From NCBI GenBank assembly GCA_027314645.1, contig DAHVAL010000016.1, forward strand, positions 1 through 39,291: a DNA stretch of 39,291 bases, written 5' to 3'. Made by a program: the position numbers and the translations under genes. Source of the stretch: Nitrospirota bacterium (lineage in GTDB: Bacteria; Nitrospirota; Leptospirillia; Leptospirillales; Leptospirillaceae). Positions 18,976 to 27,847 of this stretch are shown piece after piece (positions within the stretch are counted from its first letter, which is position 1; every line of letters begins with the position of its first letter). Below the pieces are notes generated by a model. It saw nothing but the letters and a program-made list of their open reading frames with translations. It had not been told where the DNA came from and did not search any database.

Positions 18976-20589
18976 ATGACCCATAGTAAAAGGTCGGCCG
19001 TCGGGATCGCCCTTTTCATCGCGGGACTTCTCGCGATGGGAGGCTGGACCCCCGCATTTGCCGACAACCTGACGCCCGATTCGCCGTATTCCCAGCCGAA
19101 TCCTGCTCCCGCAGCAAGTTCAGGCTCTGCCAAATCTACCCCGGCGGACTTGGACAAGTTCAACTCTGAGTTCCATAACTCGTTCCAGAATTTGATTCCG
19201 GACGCCCCTCCGCCCGGGTATACGACCATGATGGGCAAGTGGGTGACCACCATGTACGGATTCGTTCAGGTCGATACGGTCTACGATACGACGAACTCCT
19301 ATAACAACTGGCCCTTTAACGCGGCGCCTGCCAACGCCCAGGTGGCATCAGGGTCAGGAGCGGGCGGGAGCGCGTTAGGGACAGGCTTGGGGAGCACCAT
19401 CGATTCCCCCCGATTTGGAATGGACGTGAACAACTCCCGGATCGGATTCGCCCTTTCATCCCCGGTCTACAACGGGTATAAGCTCCGGGCACTTCTTGAA
19501 ATGGACTTTCTGGCCAATCCGGGAGAGGGTCTCAATACAACTGGCCTCGGATATATCACCAATCCGATCTTTCGCATCCGGCATTTTTTCCTCGATGTGA
19601 CCACGCCTTCCTGGGGCAACGTCCTGGTCGGACAGTACTGGTCGCTCTTCGGCATGCAGCCGTACAACATCCAGAACAACCTCCAGATCGCTCCCGGCCC
19701 CGGCACGGCCTACGGTCGGTTCCCTCAGATCCGGTGGTACAAGAACTTCCACTTTGACCAGGGTCTGATGCTCGAGCCCGCCGCAGCAGTCATGACGCCT
19801 CCGACAACGACGGGAGGAATGCCTTCCTTTACGGAAGCGTTAAAGCTCTCCGACAGCAACATGATGTCGGAGATGATGATCGGCGACACGGGAAAGGGGC
19901 AGTTCCCTGCCTCGATTTCAATTTCTGGAATTGAGCAGAATTACTCTGGTTATGTGACCTCAACGTCGACCGGAACGTCGGCAAATTACCATAATACAGC
20001 CAATACGGGATTCAATTCCTGGACTGCCGCCGGCGCTGTGGACCTGCTCCTTCCGATCATCCCCATTAAGGATGGAAAGCCCGGCAACAACCTGACCCTC
20101 CAGGCCGAATACACCTGGGGTCAAGGGGATGCCTGGCAATTCCCGAATCTGTCCTTTGGAATGGGTGGAGCAACAGTCAATACCGTCGGGGCTGGATACG
20201 CTGGAAATGGCGTGATCATGAATAATCAGTTCTTACCCCTTGACATTCAAACCTACAACGCGGATCTCCAGTATTACTTCCCCGATGACGCTCGGACCTC
20301 GATCGTGGTGGGTTTTGCCGTCGACAACGCCTCGAATCTCCAGCAAATCGCTGGGGCTCTTGGAGGGTTCGGCGTCGGAGTTCCCGCAAGCGGTGCGGCA
20401 AGCACCAACGCTCTTTATACCTACCTCCAGCCTGACACCCATCTGACATTTGCCTATGTGGATCTTTGGCACGATTTTACCCCCCAGGTTCGGGCGGGGC
20501 TCGAATTCGGCCAATATGATGCGGTGTACACAAGCGGAGTCAACGCCCTCGACAATCGCGTCATGATGTCCTGGTTCTACCTGTTCTAG
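18976..20589 (+). CDS. DcaP-like outer-membrane porin
   Basis: A 537-aa outer-membrane beta-barrel. A signal peptide (about 1-25, ending TPAFADN) is followed by a low-complexity segment. Then comes MYGFVQVDTVYDTTNSYNNW, the typical first strand of DcaP-like porins. Alternating strands end in a C-terminal aromatic residue (SWFYLF), the BAM signal. GGAGG eight bases before ATG 18976 sets the start; the adjacent TTG is less likely. It lies directly before a PhoB-like regulator and the pst operon and has a Pho-box-like repeat upstream. A role in phosphate or phosphate-ester entry under starvation is therefore likely, though not proven by the protein sequence. Confidence 0.8.
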   Translation: MTHSKRSAVGIALFIAGLLAMGGWTPAFADNLTPDSPYSQPNPAPAASSGSAKSTPADLDKFNSEFHNSFQNLIPDAPPPGYTTMMGKWVTTMYGFVQVDTVYDTTNSYNNWPFNAAPANAQVASGSGAGGSALGTGLGSTIDSPRFGMDVNNSRIGFALSSPVYNGYKLRALLEMDFLANPGEGLNTTGLGYITNPIFRIRHFFLDVTTPSWGNVLVGQYWSLFGMQPYNIQNNLQIAPGPGTAYGRFPQIRWYKNFHFDQGLMLEPAAAVMTPPTTTGGMPSFTEALKLSDSNMMSEMMIGDTGKGQFPASISISGIEQNYSGYVTSTSTGTSANYHNTANTGFNSWTAAGAVDLLLPIIPIKDGKPGNNLTLQAEYTWGQGDAWQFPNLSFGMGGATVNTVGAGYAGNGVIMNNQFLPLDIQTYNADLQYYFPDDARTSIVVGFAVDNASNLQQIAGALGGFGVGVPASGAASTNALYTYLQPDTHLTFAYVDLWHDFTPQVRAGLEFGQYDAVYTSGVNALDNRVMMSWFYLF

Positions 20590-20598
20590 GAAGGTGCT

Positions 20599-20621
20599 CC
20601 GGGGAGGCTGGGCCTTCCCGG
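20599..20621 (+). other. Hairpin between porin and regulator genes
   Basis: CCGGGGAGGC, a 3-base loop and GCCTTCCCGG form a 10-bp stem with one G-T pair, 10 bases after the porin stop codon. No T-tract follows, so it is not a classical terminator. It may protect the porin mRNA end or lower read-through into the regulator. Confidence 0.5.
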
Positions 20622-20713
20622 GACCACTTGAGAGGATTGTCATCGAAATGAAACCGGTTCGTCATTCGGAGGATATCCGGGGAGGCTATGGTGGTCCCAT
20701 GGAGGACTCACCC

Positions 20714-21463
20714 ATGACGAATGTGTTGAATCATCCCTCGAAGGTGGCGCTGGTGTTGGTCGACAGCGACCGCCGGGAAGCTGAAATCAGAAAGCTCCTT
20801 CTGGAGGACTTTCCCAAGGTGCGGGTGGCCCGCACCGCGGAGGAAGGAATCTGGATGGCGCGCAGGATTATGGCGGGAGGCGAGAAGATTGCCTTCCTGC
20901 TGAGTGACGTTTCATTTGGAAAAAGCGACATGATGGCCTTTCTGGCCTTCGTGCGGGGCCGGGGGAACCTCTCCCGCGTCCCGGTTCTGGTCATGACGAT
21001 GGAGAAGGATCCGGAGGAACGCGTCCGGATTCTGGAAGCCGGTGCCGACGAGGTGCTGCTTCTCCCCTGTCCCGAAAGGGAGACACAGGCAAGGATCAAG
21101 GCGCTGATGCGGCGGGAGGGATTGTCGGCGGAACATGACAATCCCGATGCCCCCGCCCGATATCAAGTGGGCCCCCTGATCGTCGATACCGAACGGCACG
21201 AAGTGCGTTGGAAAGGGCAACGGATTCTGGTCACCCCCCTCGAGTTCCGGATCCTCGTCCGGCTCATCCGTCGGCCCGGTCGCGTTTTTGGCCGGGAGGA
21301 GCTCATGAAAAGTCTTTGGGGGGACCATTGGGAGGTTGAGGACCATAATTTGTCGGTCCACATTCACGGGATCCGGAAAAAACTCTCCCGAAAGGACGAT
21401 CCCTGTACGGTGATCGAAACCGTTCGTGGCGTGGGATACCGGGTTCGAGAAGAGGCCTCCTGA
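20714..21463 (+). CDS. PhoB-like OmpR-family response regulator, atypical receiver
   Basis: A 249-aa DNA-binding regulator. The receiver (about 10-130) has Asp17 and Asp19, a phospho-site-like Asp65 in LLSDVSF and Thr95. The invariant Lys of the KP motif is replaced: LLLPCP places Leu at about 117. The C-terminal winged helix (about 150-245) is standard: VTPLEFRILVRLIRRPGRVF, DHNLSVHIHGIRKKL and VIETVRGVGYRVRE. GGAGG eight bases before ATG 20714 chooses this start over upstream ATGs. It sits between the porin and pstS, each preceded by a Pho-box-like array, so it is the best candidate for PhoB here. No PhoR-type kinase is adjacent. Losing the Lys may alter phosphorylation-driven switching. 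Confidence 0.85.
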   Translation: MTNVLNHPSKVALVLVDSDRREAEIRKLLLEDFPKVRVARTAEEGIWMARRIMAGGEKIAFLLSDVSFGKSDMMAFLAFVRGRGNLSRVPVLVMTMEKDPEERVRILEAGADEVLLLPCPERETQARIKALMRREGLSAEHDNPDAPARYQVGPLIVDTERHEVRWKGQRILVTPLEFRILVRLIRRPGRVFGREELMKSLWGDHWEVEDHNLSVHIHGIRKKLSRKDDPCTVIETVRGVGYRVREEAS

Positions 21464-21468
21464 TCTTC

Positions 21469-21519
21469 CTGTCATTAATCTGTCATCGATTTGTAACATG
21501 GCTGTAGTGTCTCTATGTT
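21469..21519 (+). promoter_or_regulatory. Pho box and promoter of the pst operon
   Basis: CTGTCAT (21469-21475), TAAT, CTGTCAT (21480-21486), CGAT and TTGTAAC (21491-21497) form three 7-mers at exact 11-bp spacing. The first two equal the PhoB consensus. TATGTT at 21514-21519 is a plausible -10, 16 bases after the third repeat, which would replace the -35, as at PhoB-activated promoters. pstS starts 31 bases further on. Confidence 0.88.
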
Positions 21520-21549
21520 AGGGTTAAAACTACCTTTAAGGAGGAATTC

Positions 21550-22632
21550 ATGAGATTTCCCAAACGCACTGTGGGATTGGCGGCGGCCCTGGCGCTCGTC
21601 GCCTTATTGTCCGGAGTCGGGAAGGCCCAGGCGACCGACATTACCATCTCCGGCTCCAGCATGCTCTTTCCGCTTGAACAGGTGTGGGCCACCGCCTATA
21701 TGAAGACCCATCCCGGCGTCCACATCTCGGTGGCTTCCACCGGCTCCGGGTTCGGGATTTCGAACGCCGCCAACGGAAACATCACGATCGGGGCCTCCGA
21801 TGCCTTCCTGACCGCCGAACTCAGAAAGCGTTACGGGAGCCTGGTGGCGATTCCGGTGGCGTTCGAAGATACCCAGGTGATCTACAACATCCCGGGAATC
21901 AAGAAATCCCAGCTTCTTCGGATGGACGGACCGACCTTGGCCGGCATCTATATGGGGAAGATCAAGTTCTGGGACGACGCGGCGATCGGGGCGATCAACC
22001 CCGATGTCACATTTCCCCACCAGCGGATCAAAGTCGTCCACCGGGCCGATGCGTCCGGGACGACCTTCGTCTTTACCGATTATCTGAACAAAACTTCGAA
22101 GGATTGGTACGAGAACATCGGACGGGATCTGTCCCCGTCCTGGCCGGTGGGATCCGGCTACAACGGGTCCGATGCGGTCGTGGCGGCGGTCATGGCCACT
22201 CCGGGGGCCATCGGTTATGTCGGTCTCGGCTGGATCAACGAATACCATCTGAGCTCCATGGCCCTCAAGAACCTGGACGGCCATTATGTCGTGGGTTCGG
22301 TGAAAACGATCATGAATGCCGGAAAGGCCGCTCTCCACGATCCGACCTTCCCGGACGACTTCAACCAATCCATCGTCTGGAAAATTCATGGCCAAGACGT
22401 CTATCCCGACGCCAACTTCGAATTCTGGATGGTGAGCAACACGCTTCCCCATGCGACCATGAAAGAAGTCAAAAAGTTGATCATCTGGGCCCTGACGAAG
22501 GGACAGGATGGACGGTATACGAACAAGACGGGGTTTGCCCCGCTGCCGTTTACTCCGCTGAAGCCGCGTCTCAACAAGATTCTGGAACGGCTTCTTCCCG
22601 GAAACACCCTGAGCATTGAATCCGGCGGTTAG
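21550..22632 (+). CDS. pstS: Phosphate-binding protein PstS
   Basis: Periplasmic binding protein of the PstSCAB phosphate ABC importer, 360 aa. A signal peptide (KRTVGLAAALALVALL, cleavage after AQA near 28) precedes ITISGSSMLFPLEQVW, ASTGSGFGISNAANGNITIGASDAF and VVHRADASGTTFVFTDYL, which carry the phosphate-contacting Ser, Thr, Asp and Arg residues of the family. No lipobox Cys is seen, so the protein is probably soluble. AAGGAGG before ATG 21550 is a strong ribosome site. It is the first gene of the Pho-box-controlled pst operon. Confidence 0.96.
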   Translation: MRFPKRTVGLAAALALVALLSGVGKAQATDITISGSSMLFPLEQVWATAYMKTHPGVHISVASTGSGFGISNAANGNITIGASDAFLTAELRKRYGSLVAIPVAFEDTQVIYNIPGIKKSQLLRMDGPTLAGIYMGKIKFWDDAAIGAINPDVTFPHQRIKVVHRADASGTTFVFTDYLNKTSKDWYENIGRDLSPSWPVGSGYNGSDAVVAAVMATPGAIGYVGLGWINEYHLSSMALKNLDGHYVVGSVKTIMNAGKAALHDPTFPDDFNQSIVWKIHGQDVYPDANFEFWMVSNTLPHATMKEVKKLIIWALTKGQDGRYTNKTGFAPLPFTPLKPRLNKILERLLPGNTLSIESGG

Positions 22633-22783
22633 GAAACGGCCACAAGAGTTCACATTGTCATTCGCAGACCTGGTCCGGAGCGGTGTGTCCGGACCAGATC
22701 TGTTTAAAAGGACTGAGGGAGCCCCAATGGAGCCCGAAACGAGGGTGAGCCGCACAGGCCAATTGGTGAATGAGGAGGAGTCG

Positions 22784-23854
22784 ATGCCGGTCTCCAGTGT
22801 TCCTCCCCGAGTCCTTTTCCAAAGACCCCTCAAGGAGAACCCCCGTTTGTCCCGACCCGAAGAGCCTCGACCGGCGGAAAAAAGCGTATTGCGGGATCTT
22901 CGAATGTCCACCCACGCCAAAATTCAACGCTCCGAGCGTCTCTTCCAGTCCATGCTCCTGATCGGAGGAACCTTCGTCCTGGCGCTCTTTGCCACTGTCC
23001 TCGGTGTGTGCCTCGTGGAGGCCTGGCCGTCGATCCACAGGTTTGGATTTTCCTTCCTCTGGACCTCCACATGGAATCCCCACCGGCAGATATTCGGGGC
23101 CTGGACCTATATTGTGGGGACCTTCTGGGTGACGGGGATCGCCTTGGGGTTCGCCATTCCGATCGCCATTTTATCCTCCCTTTTTCTTTCCGACTATTCT
23201 CCGAAATGGCTTGTGGGGGGGGTCTCCACCCTCATGGAAATGCTGGCCGGCATCCCTTCGATCGTCTTTGGGGCATTCGGGATCATTTTCGTGGTCCCGC
23301 TCCTTCGGGATCATATCGAGCCCTTCCTGGCGAACACCCTTGGGACGCGCTGGGAATTTTTTAACGGGGACAACATGGGGTACGGCATCCTGGCCGCCGG
23401 ACTGGTGGTCGGGATCATGGTGATCCCCCTGGTGGCGACGGTCACCCGGGACTCTCTGATCATGGTTCCCCGGGAAACGGTCGAAGCGGCCTATGCGCTT
23501 GGCTCCACGAAGGCCGAAACGGTCTTTTTCGTCAAGCTTCCGGCGGTGGTTCCGGGGATCATCGGATCCGTCATCCTGGGATTCGGCCGGGCCATCGGGG
23601 AGACGATGGCGGTGCTCCTCTTGATCGGAAACCAGGCGTCCATTCCCTCCTCCATCCAGGATGTGGGCTATACGATCAGCTCCCTGCTCGCCAACACCTT
23701 TACCTATGCCGTGATCGACCCCCTGTATTCGGCCGCCGAGATCGAATTGGGACTGATTCTCCTTCTGATCTCGCTGGTGGTCAACACCCTGGGTCGAGAG
23801 CTTCTGATGAAACTGATGGGCGGACGTTTGGCGGGATCGGTGGGCGGTGGCTGA
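22784..23854 (+). CDS. pstC: Phosphate ABC permease PstC
   Basis: Inner-membrane permease subunit, 356 aa with this start. A soluble N-terminal stretch of about 55 residues precedes six hydrophobic segments. The permease coupling loop is visible as VPRETVEAAYALGSTKAETVFFVKLPAVVPGIIGS, given here as a region at about residues 228-262. GAGGAGG five bases before ATG 22784 is the best ribosome site. The frame stays open back to 22616, overlapping pstS, and ATG 22727 is a second option, so the N-terminus is not fixed. It overlaps pstA by 8 bp. Confidence 0.93.
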   Translation: MPVSSVPPRVLFQRPLKENPRLSRPEEPRPAEKSVLRDLRMSTHAKIQRSERLFQSMLLIGGTFVLALFATVLGVCLVEAWPSIHRFGFSFLWTSTWNPHRQIFGAWTYIVGTFWVTGIALGFAIPIAILSSLFLSDYSPKWLVGGVSTLMEMLAGIPSIVFGAFGIIFVVPLLRDHIEPFLANTLGTRWEFFNGDNMGYGILAAGLVVGIMVIPLVATVTRDSLIMVPRETVEAAYALGSTKAETVFFVKLPAVVPGIIGSVILGFGRAIGETMAVLLLIGNQASIPSSIQDVGYTISSLLANTFTYAVIDPLYSAAEIELGLILLLISLVVNTLGRELLMKLMGGRLAGSVGGG

Positions 23855-24752
23855 GACGGTCCGTCCCGAAAAAGGCCTCTCCCCTTTCCGGAAGGTTCGG
23901 AATCTTCTCCTGGGATCCTTGACGGCCATCGCCTTCGTTCTCGCCGTCACCCCTCTTCTGGCGATCATTTATGTCGCCTACGACCGGGGAAAATCCGCCC
24001 TCTCCCTCTCCTTCATCACCTCCCTCCCGGCGGGGTTCCCCGTGGGAATCGAGGGGGGAATCCTCAATGGGATCGTGGGGAGCCTGATACTGGTCGTGAT
24101 CGCAAGTCTTTTTTCGGTCCCGATCGGGATCTGGGCCGGACTCTATCTCTGGGATCAGTCCCACACGCGCATGGCGAAGACGACCCGCCTTTTCTCGGAC
24201 CTCCTCCTGGGGGTGCCCTCCGTGATCTGGGGAGTGGTGGGATTCTACGTCTTTTCCACCAATACCGGATACGGGTTTCATTGGGGGTTCTCGGGGCTCG
24301 CCGCAGGGCTCACGCTCGGGTTCATCATGGTTCCCATCGTGACCAGGGTGACGGAGCAGGCCCTCCATGACGTCCCCATGAGCTATATCGAAGGGGCGCT
24401 GGCATTGGGAGCCTCCCGATTCCAGATGGTCCGGGGCCTCGCCATCCCCGCGGCGATCACGGGGATCGGAACCGGAATCCTGCTTGGCGTCCTCAATGTC
24501 CTTGGTCAGACCGCCCCCCTCGTGTTCACCAATTATTACAATACCGGCATTCCGCACTCCCTTGTCGGATCCAATGGATCGGTGGGCGATCTTGCCATGC
24601 AGATCTTCATCTATATCCACGAGCCCTCGAAGGAACTCCACGTCAAGGCCATGGCCGCGGCCCTGGTCCTGACGGTCATCGTCCTTCTTCTCGACATGGG
24701 GATCCGCCTGCTCGCCTGGGGAAGCCGCAAGTACGCTCAGAAAAACGGATAG
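23847..24752 (+). CDS. pstA: Phosphate ABC permease PstA
   Basis: Second inner-membrane permease subunit of the Pst importer, 301 aa with six predicted helices. ABC-permease signatures: GILNGIVGSLILVVIASLFS, VPSVIWGVVGFYVF and the coupling loop around MSYIEGALALGASRFQM (about 178-194). The start is GTG 23847, inside the end of pstC (8-bp overlap), so translation is probably coupled. It is followed after 9 bp by pstB. Confidence 0.95.
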   Translation: MAETVRPEKGLSPFRKVRNLLLGSLTAIAFVLAVTPLLAIIYVAYDRGKSALSLSFITSLPAGFPVGIEGGILNGIVGSLILVVIASLFSVPIGIWAGLYLWDQSHTRMAKTTRLFSDLLLGVPSVIWGVVGFYVFSTNTGYGFHWGFSGLAAGLTLGFIMVPIVTRVTEQALHDVPMSYIEGALALGASRFQMVRGLAIPAAITGIGTGILLGVLNVLGQTAPLVFTNYYNTGIPHSLVGSNGSVGDLAMQIFIYIHEPSKELHVKAMAAALVLTVIVLLLDMGIRLLAWGSRKYAQKNG

Positions 24753-24761
24753 GAGACCTCG

Positions 24762-25538
24762 TTGGATCCGGCAAGTGACACCCTTGTTCCCAAGATCGTC
24801 GTCAAAAATTTCAGCGCGTTTTATGGATCGGTTCAGGCTCTCCACAATGTGGATTTCGCCATCTGCGAGCGCAAGATCACGGCCATGATCGGCCCTTCCG
24901 GGTGCGGGAAGTCCACCTTTCTCAGAAGCCTGAACCGGATGAACGATTTTGTTCCGGGGTTTCGCGTCGAGGGATCGGTCACCCTCGACGGACAAGAGCT
25001 CTATGCCCCCTCCGTCAATCCGGTCCTGATCCGGCAACGGGTCGGGATGGTGTTCCAGAAGCCCAACCCCTTCCAGATGTCGATCTTCGAGAACGTGGCA
25101 TATGGACTCAGGATCCAAGGGGTCAAATCCCGCTCGGTTCTTTCCGATATAGTAGAGAAATCCCTGCGCGCGGCGGCGCTATGGGATGAGGTCAAGGACC
25201 GGCTGAACGGGGGGGCTTTTTCGCTGTCCGGGGGACAGCAGCAGCGGCTGTGCATCGCCCGGGCCCTTGCCGTGGAGCCGGAGGTGATCCTGCTTGATGA
25301 GCCGGCTTCGGCCCTTGATCCCATTTCCACTGCCCGGATCGAGGAGCTGATGCAAGATCTCAAGGACAGGTATACAATTGCGATCGTCACCCACAACATG
25401 CAGCAGGCCGCCCGGGTGTCCGACCGCACGGCCTTTTTTTTGGACGGGACCCTGGTCGAAGTGAACGAGACCACGAAGATCTTCACCAACCCGGAAGATT
25501 CGAGAACCGAAGATTACATCACAGGCCGATTCGGCTGA
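24762..25538 (+). CDS. pstB: Phosphate ABC ATPase PstB
   Basis: Energises phosphate import, 258 aa. Walker A is GPSGCGKST (44-52), the Q-loop is VFQKPNPF, the signature motif is LSGGQQQR (155-162), Walker B is VILLDEP (175-181), and the switch His is in [14 protein letters not shown]. The PstB-typical phrase [10 protein letters not shown] is present. The start is TTG 24762 with AGGAG six bases upstream. phoU follows after 11 bp. Confidence 0.97.
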   Translation: MDPASDTLVPKIVVKNFSAFYGSVQALHNVDFAICERKITAMIGPSGCGKSTFLRSLNRMNDFVPGFRVEGSVTLDGQELYAPSVNPVLIRQRVGMVFQKPNPFQMSIFENVAYGLRIQGVKSRSVLSDIVEKSLRAAALWDEVKDRLNGGAFSLSGGQQQRLCIARALAVEPEVILLDEPASALDPISTARIEELMQDLKDRYTIAIVTHNMQQAARVSDRTAFFLDGTLVEVNETTKIFTNPEDSRTEDYITGRFG

Positions 25539-25549
25539 CAGGAAGGAAG

Positions 25550-26206
25550 ATGGTGCAGAGACATCTGGATGCGGAGCTTGAGCAACTCAAAAGCCGCATC
25601 ACCGAAATGGGCAACATGGTCGATCTCCAGATGAAGGAGGCGACCGAGGCGTTGTTGGATCGGGATTCGGGAAAAGCCTCGCTTGTCATCGACCGGGACC
25701 ACCAGGTCAATGCCATGGAGGTGGGGATCGACGAGGATTGCGTCCGAATGATTGCGCTCCATCAGCCGGAGGCGCGGGATCTTCGTTTCGTGATCACGGC
25801 CATGAAGATCATCACCGATCTTGAACGCATGAGCGATCTCGCCGCGAACGTGGGCGAGCGGGTGGTGGAGCTGTGCGAGGAATCGCCGATCGCCATTCCC
25901 CCCATGATTGTGGAGATGTCGATGATCGGGCGGGGAATGCTCAAGGACGCCCTCGACGCCTTCGTCACCCGGAACACCGCCCTGGCCCGCCAGGTGACCC
26001 AGGAAGACGAACGGGTCAATGTGCTCCACAGGGAGCTCGTGAAATCCGTGGTCGAGACGTTAACGCGCCACAACGGGGAAACCAGCCCCATCATCCGCCT
26101 TCTCTTCGTCAGCCGGTCCATGGAACGGTTTGCGGACCATGCGACCAATGTGGCGGAGATCATCATGTACATGGTGGAAGGGAAGATCATCCGGCACATG
26201 GTGTGA
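25550..26206 (+). CDS. phoU: Phosphate signalling protein PhoU
   Basis: Cytoplasmic, peripheral regulator that links PstSCAB status to the PhoR/PhoB system, 218 aa. It has two three-helix PhoU repeats, each with a metal-binding acidic motif: MKIITDLERMSDLAANVGER (about 84-103) and FVSRSMERFADHATNVAE (about 185-202). AGGAAGGA precedes ATG 25550. It is the last gene of the pst operon, with a strong terminator 41 bp after the stop. The kinase partner PhoR is not in the window. Confidence 0.95.
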   Translation: MVQRHLDAELEQLKSRITEMGNMVDLQMKEATEALLDRDSGKASLVIDRDHQVNAMEVGIDEDCVRMIALHQPEARDLRFVITAMKIITDLERMSDLAANVGERVVELCEESPIAIPPMIVEMSMIGRGMLKDALDAFVTRNTALARQVTQEDERVNVLHRELVKSVVETLTRHNGETSPIIRLLFVSRSMERFADHATNVAEIIMYMVEGKIIRHMV

Positions 26207-26246
26207 TGAGACGGGTCCAGCGATGTGGATCGAAGAAGAAATCGGG

Positions 26247-26284
26247 AAGGCGCCCTGTCTCTGATGACGGGGCGCCTTTTTTAT
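26247..26284 (+). terminator. Intrinsic terminator of the pst operon
   Basis: AAGGCGCCC, a 13-base loop beginning TGTCTC, GGGGCGCC and TTTTTTAT: a GC-rich stem of at least 8 bp followed by a T run, 41 bp after phoU. The convergent small secreted gene ends 41 bp further on. Confidence 0.9.
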
Positions 26285-26324
26285 TGGAAGACTTTCCAGG
26301 GGCCGGGAGGACAGGGGAGCCGGT

Positions 26325-26744
26325 TCAGGAATTCGAGCAGGCCGCGGCCAGGAAGACGGCCCCCGATCCGCGGGAGAGGCTCCGGGCCCACACATTCATC
26401 GGAAGGAAGGCATCGGCGCCGGGAGCCGCCTGCCACGTCGCTTCGACCTCGGAGGGATGCTCCGGGGGATCGTTGAGCGGACAGGATTTCATGTGGGGAA
26501 GCTCAAACCGGATCAGGACGTTGATCGGATCCTGGGGGGTTTGATGATCGATGACGATCCGCACATAGGTGAGCCCGAATTTTTTCACGAGGGATCGGAT
26601 CCCCAGCCTCCCGTTCGGCCCCGGGAGGACGTCGAGGACGGCCGAGTTGTCGGCCTTTTTGGAGTCCTTTCCGGAGGCCGGGGCGACAGGAAGGAGGGCC
26701 AAAAGGACCAGGGCGGCAAGAACGGACCGGAGGAGGCGACCCAT
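26325..26744 (-). CDS. Small secreted protein of the exb-tonB operon
   Basis: A 139-aa protein that I cannot assign to a family. Residues 1-25 form a clear signal peptide (RSVLAALVLLALLPVAPASG). The mature part of about 115 residues has two Cys (KSCPLNDPP and AAACSNS near the C-terminus), which could form a disulfide. AAAGGAG four bases before ATG 26744 supports translation. It begins 9 bp after the tonB stop on the same strand, so it is the last gene of exbB-exbD-tonB and may be a periplasmic accessory of the TonB complex; this is inferred from position only. Confidence 0.72.
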   Translation of the reverse strand: MGRLLRSVLAALVLLALLPVAPASGKDSKKADNSAVLDVLPGPNGRLGIRSLVKKFGLTYVRIVIDHQTPQDPINVLIRFELPHMKSCPLNDPPEHPSEVEATWQAAPGADAFLPMNVWARSLSRGSGAVFLAAACSNS

Positions 26745-26753
26745 CTCTCTCCT

Positions 26754-27398
26754 TTAGCTGTTCCGGATCCGGAACCGGAAGTTGAGCTGGAACTTCCCGG
26801 CGACCGGACGCCCTTTGAAGGTGGCCGGATCGAACGTGATGTGTTTCAGGACCCCCAGCGCGGCGGTGTTCAGGTCGTCGTACACGGAGGGAATGACCAT
26901 CTTGAAGCGTTCGATCCGCCCCGTGGCATCGATCCACAATGTGACCACCACATCCCCCTCCTCGTCCGAATCCTTCATCTTCGCCGTATAGAGCGCATCG
27001 GTATCCACTTTGGTCAAGAGGGTCGGCGGAACATAGTCGGAGGGGGTGCCCTGAACGGGAGGCGCGCTTCCCCAGCCGAGGGAGACATGGGTTCCGACCT
27101 CGGCCGCGATCAGATTCGTGGAGGTGGCCTGGGCCTTGGGAAGGACCATGGGCTTGGGAGAGACGGGCTTGGCCATCTTCTTTAAAATCTTGTGGGGGTG
27201 TTTCTTGACCGGCTTGGGTGCGGGCTTGGGGGCCGGGGGCGCCGGAGCCACGAGGGAGATCCGGATCGGTTGCGGCGCGAGGGTGACGGGTTCTGGAGAA
27301 ATATGGATGACCAGAAGAAGGGCGATTTCCATGGCCATGACAAGGCCCAAAAGCCCGTAAAGACGGAATGCGGGATGGTCGAGGAGGTCGGTTCTCAC
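26754..27398 (-). CDS. tonB: Energy transducer TonB
   Basis: Carries proton-motive energy from ExbB-ExbD to outer-membrane receptors, 214 aa. An N-terminal membrane helix (about 13-34) precedes a Pro/Lys-rich periplasmic spacer (PAPPAPKPAPKPVKKHPHK, about 50-69). A C-terminal TonB domain (about 120-214) has GDVVVTLWIDATGRIERFKM and LGVLKHITFDPATFKGRPV. The start is GTG 27398, overlapping the exbD TGA stop as GTGA, so translation is coupled. Two TonB-dependent receptors lie just upstream on the chromosome and are likely clients. Confidence 0.92.
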   Translation of the reverse strand: MRTDLLDHPAFRLYGLLGLVMAMEIALLLVIHISPEPVTLAPQPIRISLVAPAPPAPKPAPKPVKKHPHKILKKMAKPVSPKPMVLPKAQATSTNLIAAEVGTHVSLGWGSAPPVQGTPSDYVPPTLLTKVDTDALYTAKMKDSDEEGDVVVTLWIDATGRIERFKMVIPSVYDDLNTAALGVLKHITFDPATFKGRPVAGKFQLNFRFRIRNS

Positions 27399-27811
27399 TG
27401 TGTCTCCGTGCGGATGGAGAGCTTCGAGAATCCCAATCGGTTGCAGAGATCCATCACGTCGACCAACCGCTGGAGCTTCGATTCCCGGTCGCCGCTGACG
27501 ACGATTTGCTCTTTGTCCTGAAGTCCTTGGGTCTTGAGCTTTTCCAGGTTGTCCTGGAGTCCTTCAAGGGTGACTGAGATTTTGTCGACGAAGATGCTCC
27601 CGTCCTTCTGAATGGAGATGTTCATGATTTGAGGCTTCTGGGTGATCGAGGAGGGATCGGCCTTCGGAAGATTCAAGGTGACTCCGTCGAGCTTGATCAG
27701 GGAAATGGAAATGAAGATAAAGACCACCAGAAGGAAGAACATGATGTCGATCATCGGGATCAGTTCGATCCGAGCCCGGTCTTCTTCGCCGTGGTCTGAA
27801 AACATCCGCAT
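27395..27811 (-). CDS. exbD: ExbD proton-channel subunit
   Basis: A 138-aa ExbD/TolR-family protein. Its single membrane helix starts at ELIPMIDIMFFLLVVFIF, with the essential proton-carrying Asp at about residue 22. A periplasmic domain follows (about 60-135: DKEQIVVSGDRESKLQRLVD). CAGGAG lies before ATG 27811. It sits between exbB and tonB in the standard order and overlaps tonB by 4 bp. Confidence 0.94.
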   Translation of the reverse strand: MRMFSDHGEEDRARIELIPMIDIMFFLLVVFIFISISLIKLDGVTLNLPKADPSSITQKPQIMNISIQKDGSIFVDKISVTLEGLQDNLEKLKTQGLQDKEQIVVSGDRESKLQRLVDVMDLCNRLGFSKLSIRTETQ

Positions 27812-27847
27812 GGTCGTGTCTCCTGTCCGGTCCTTGGGTTCTCGGAA

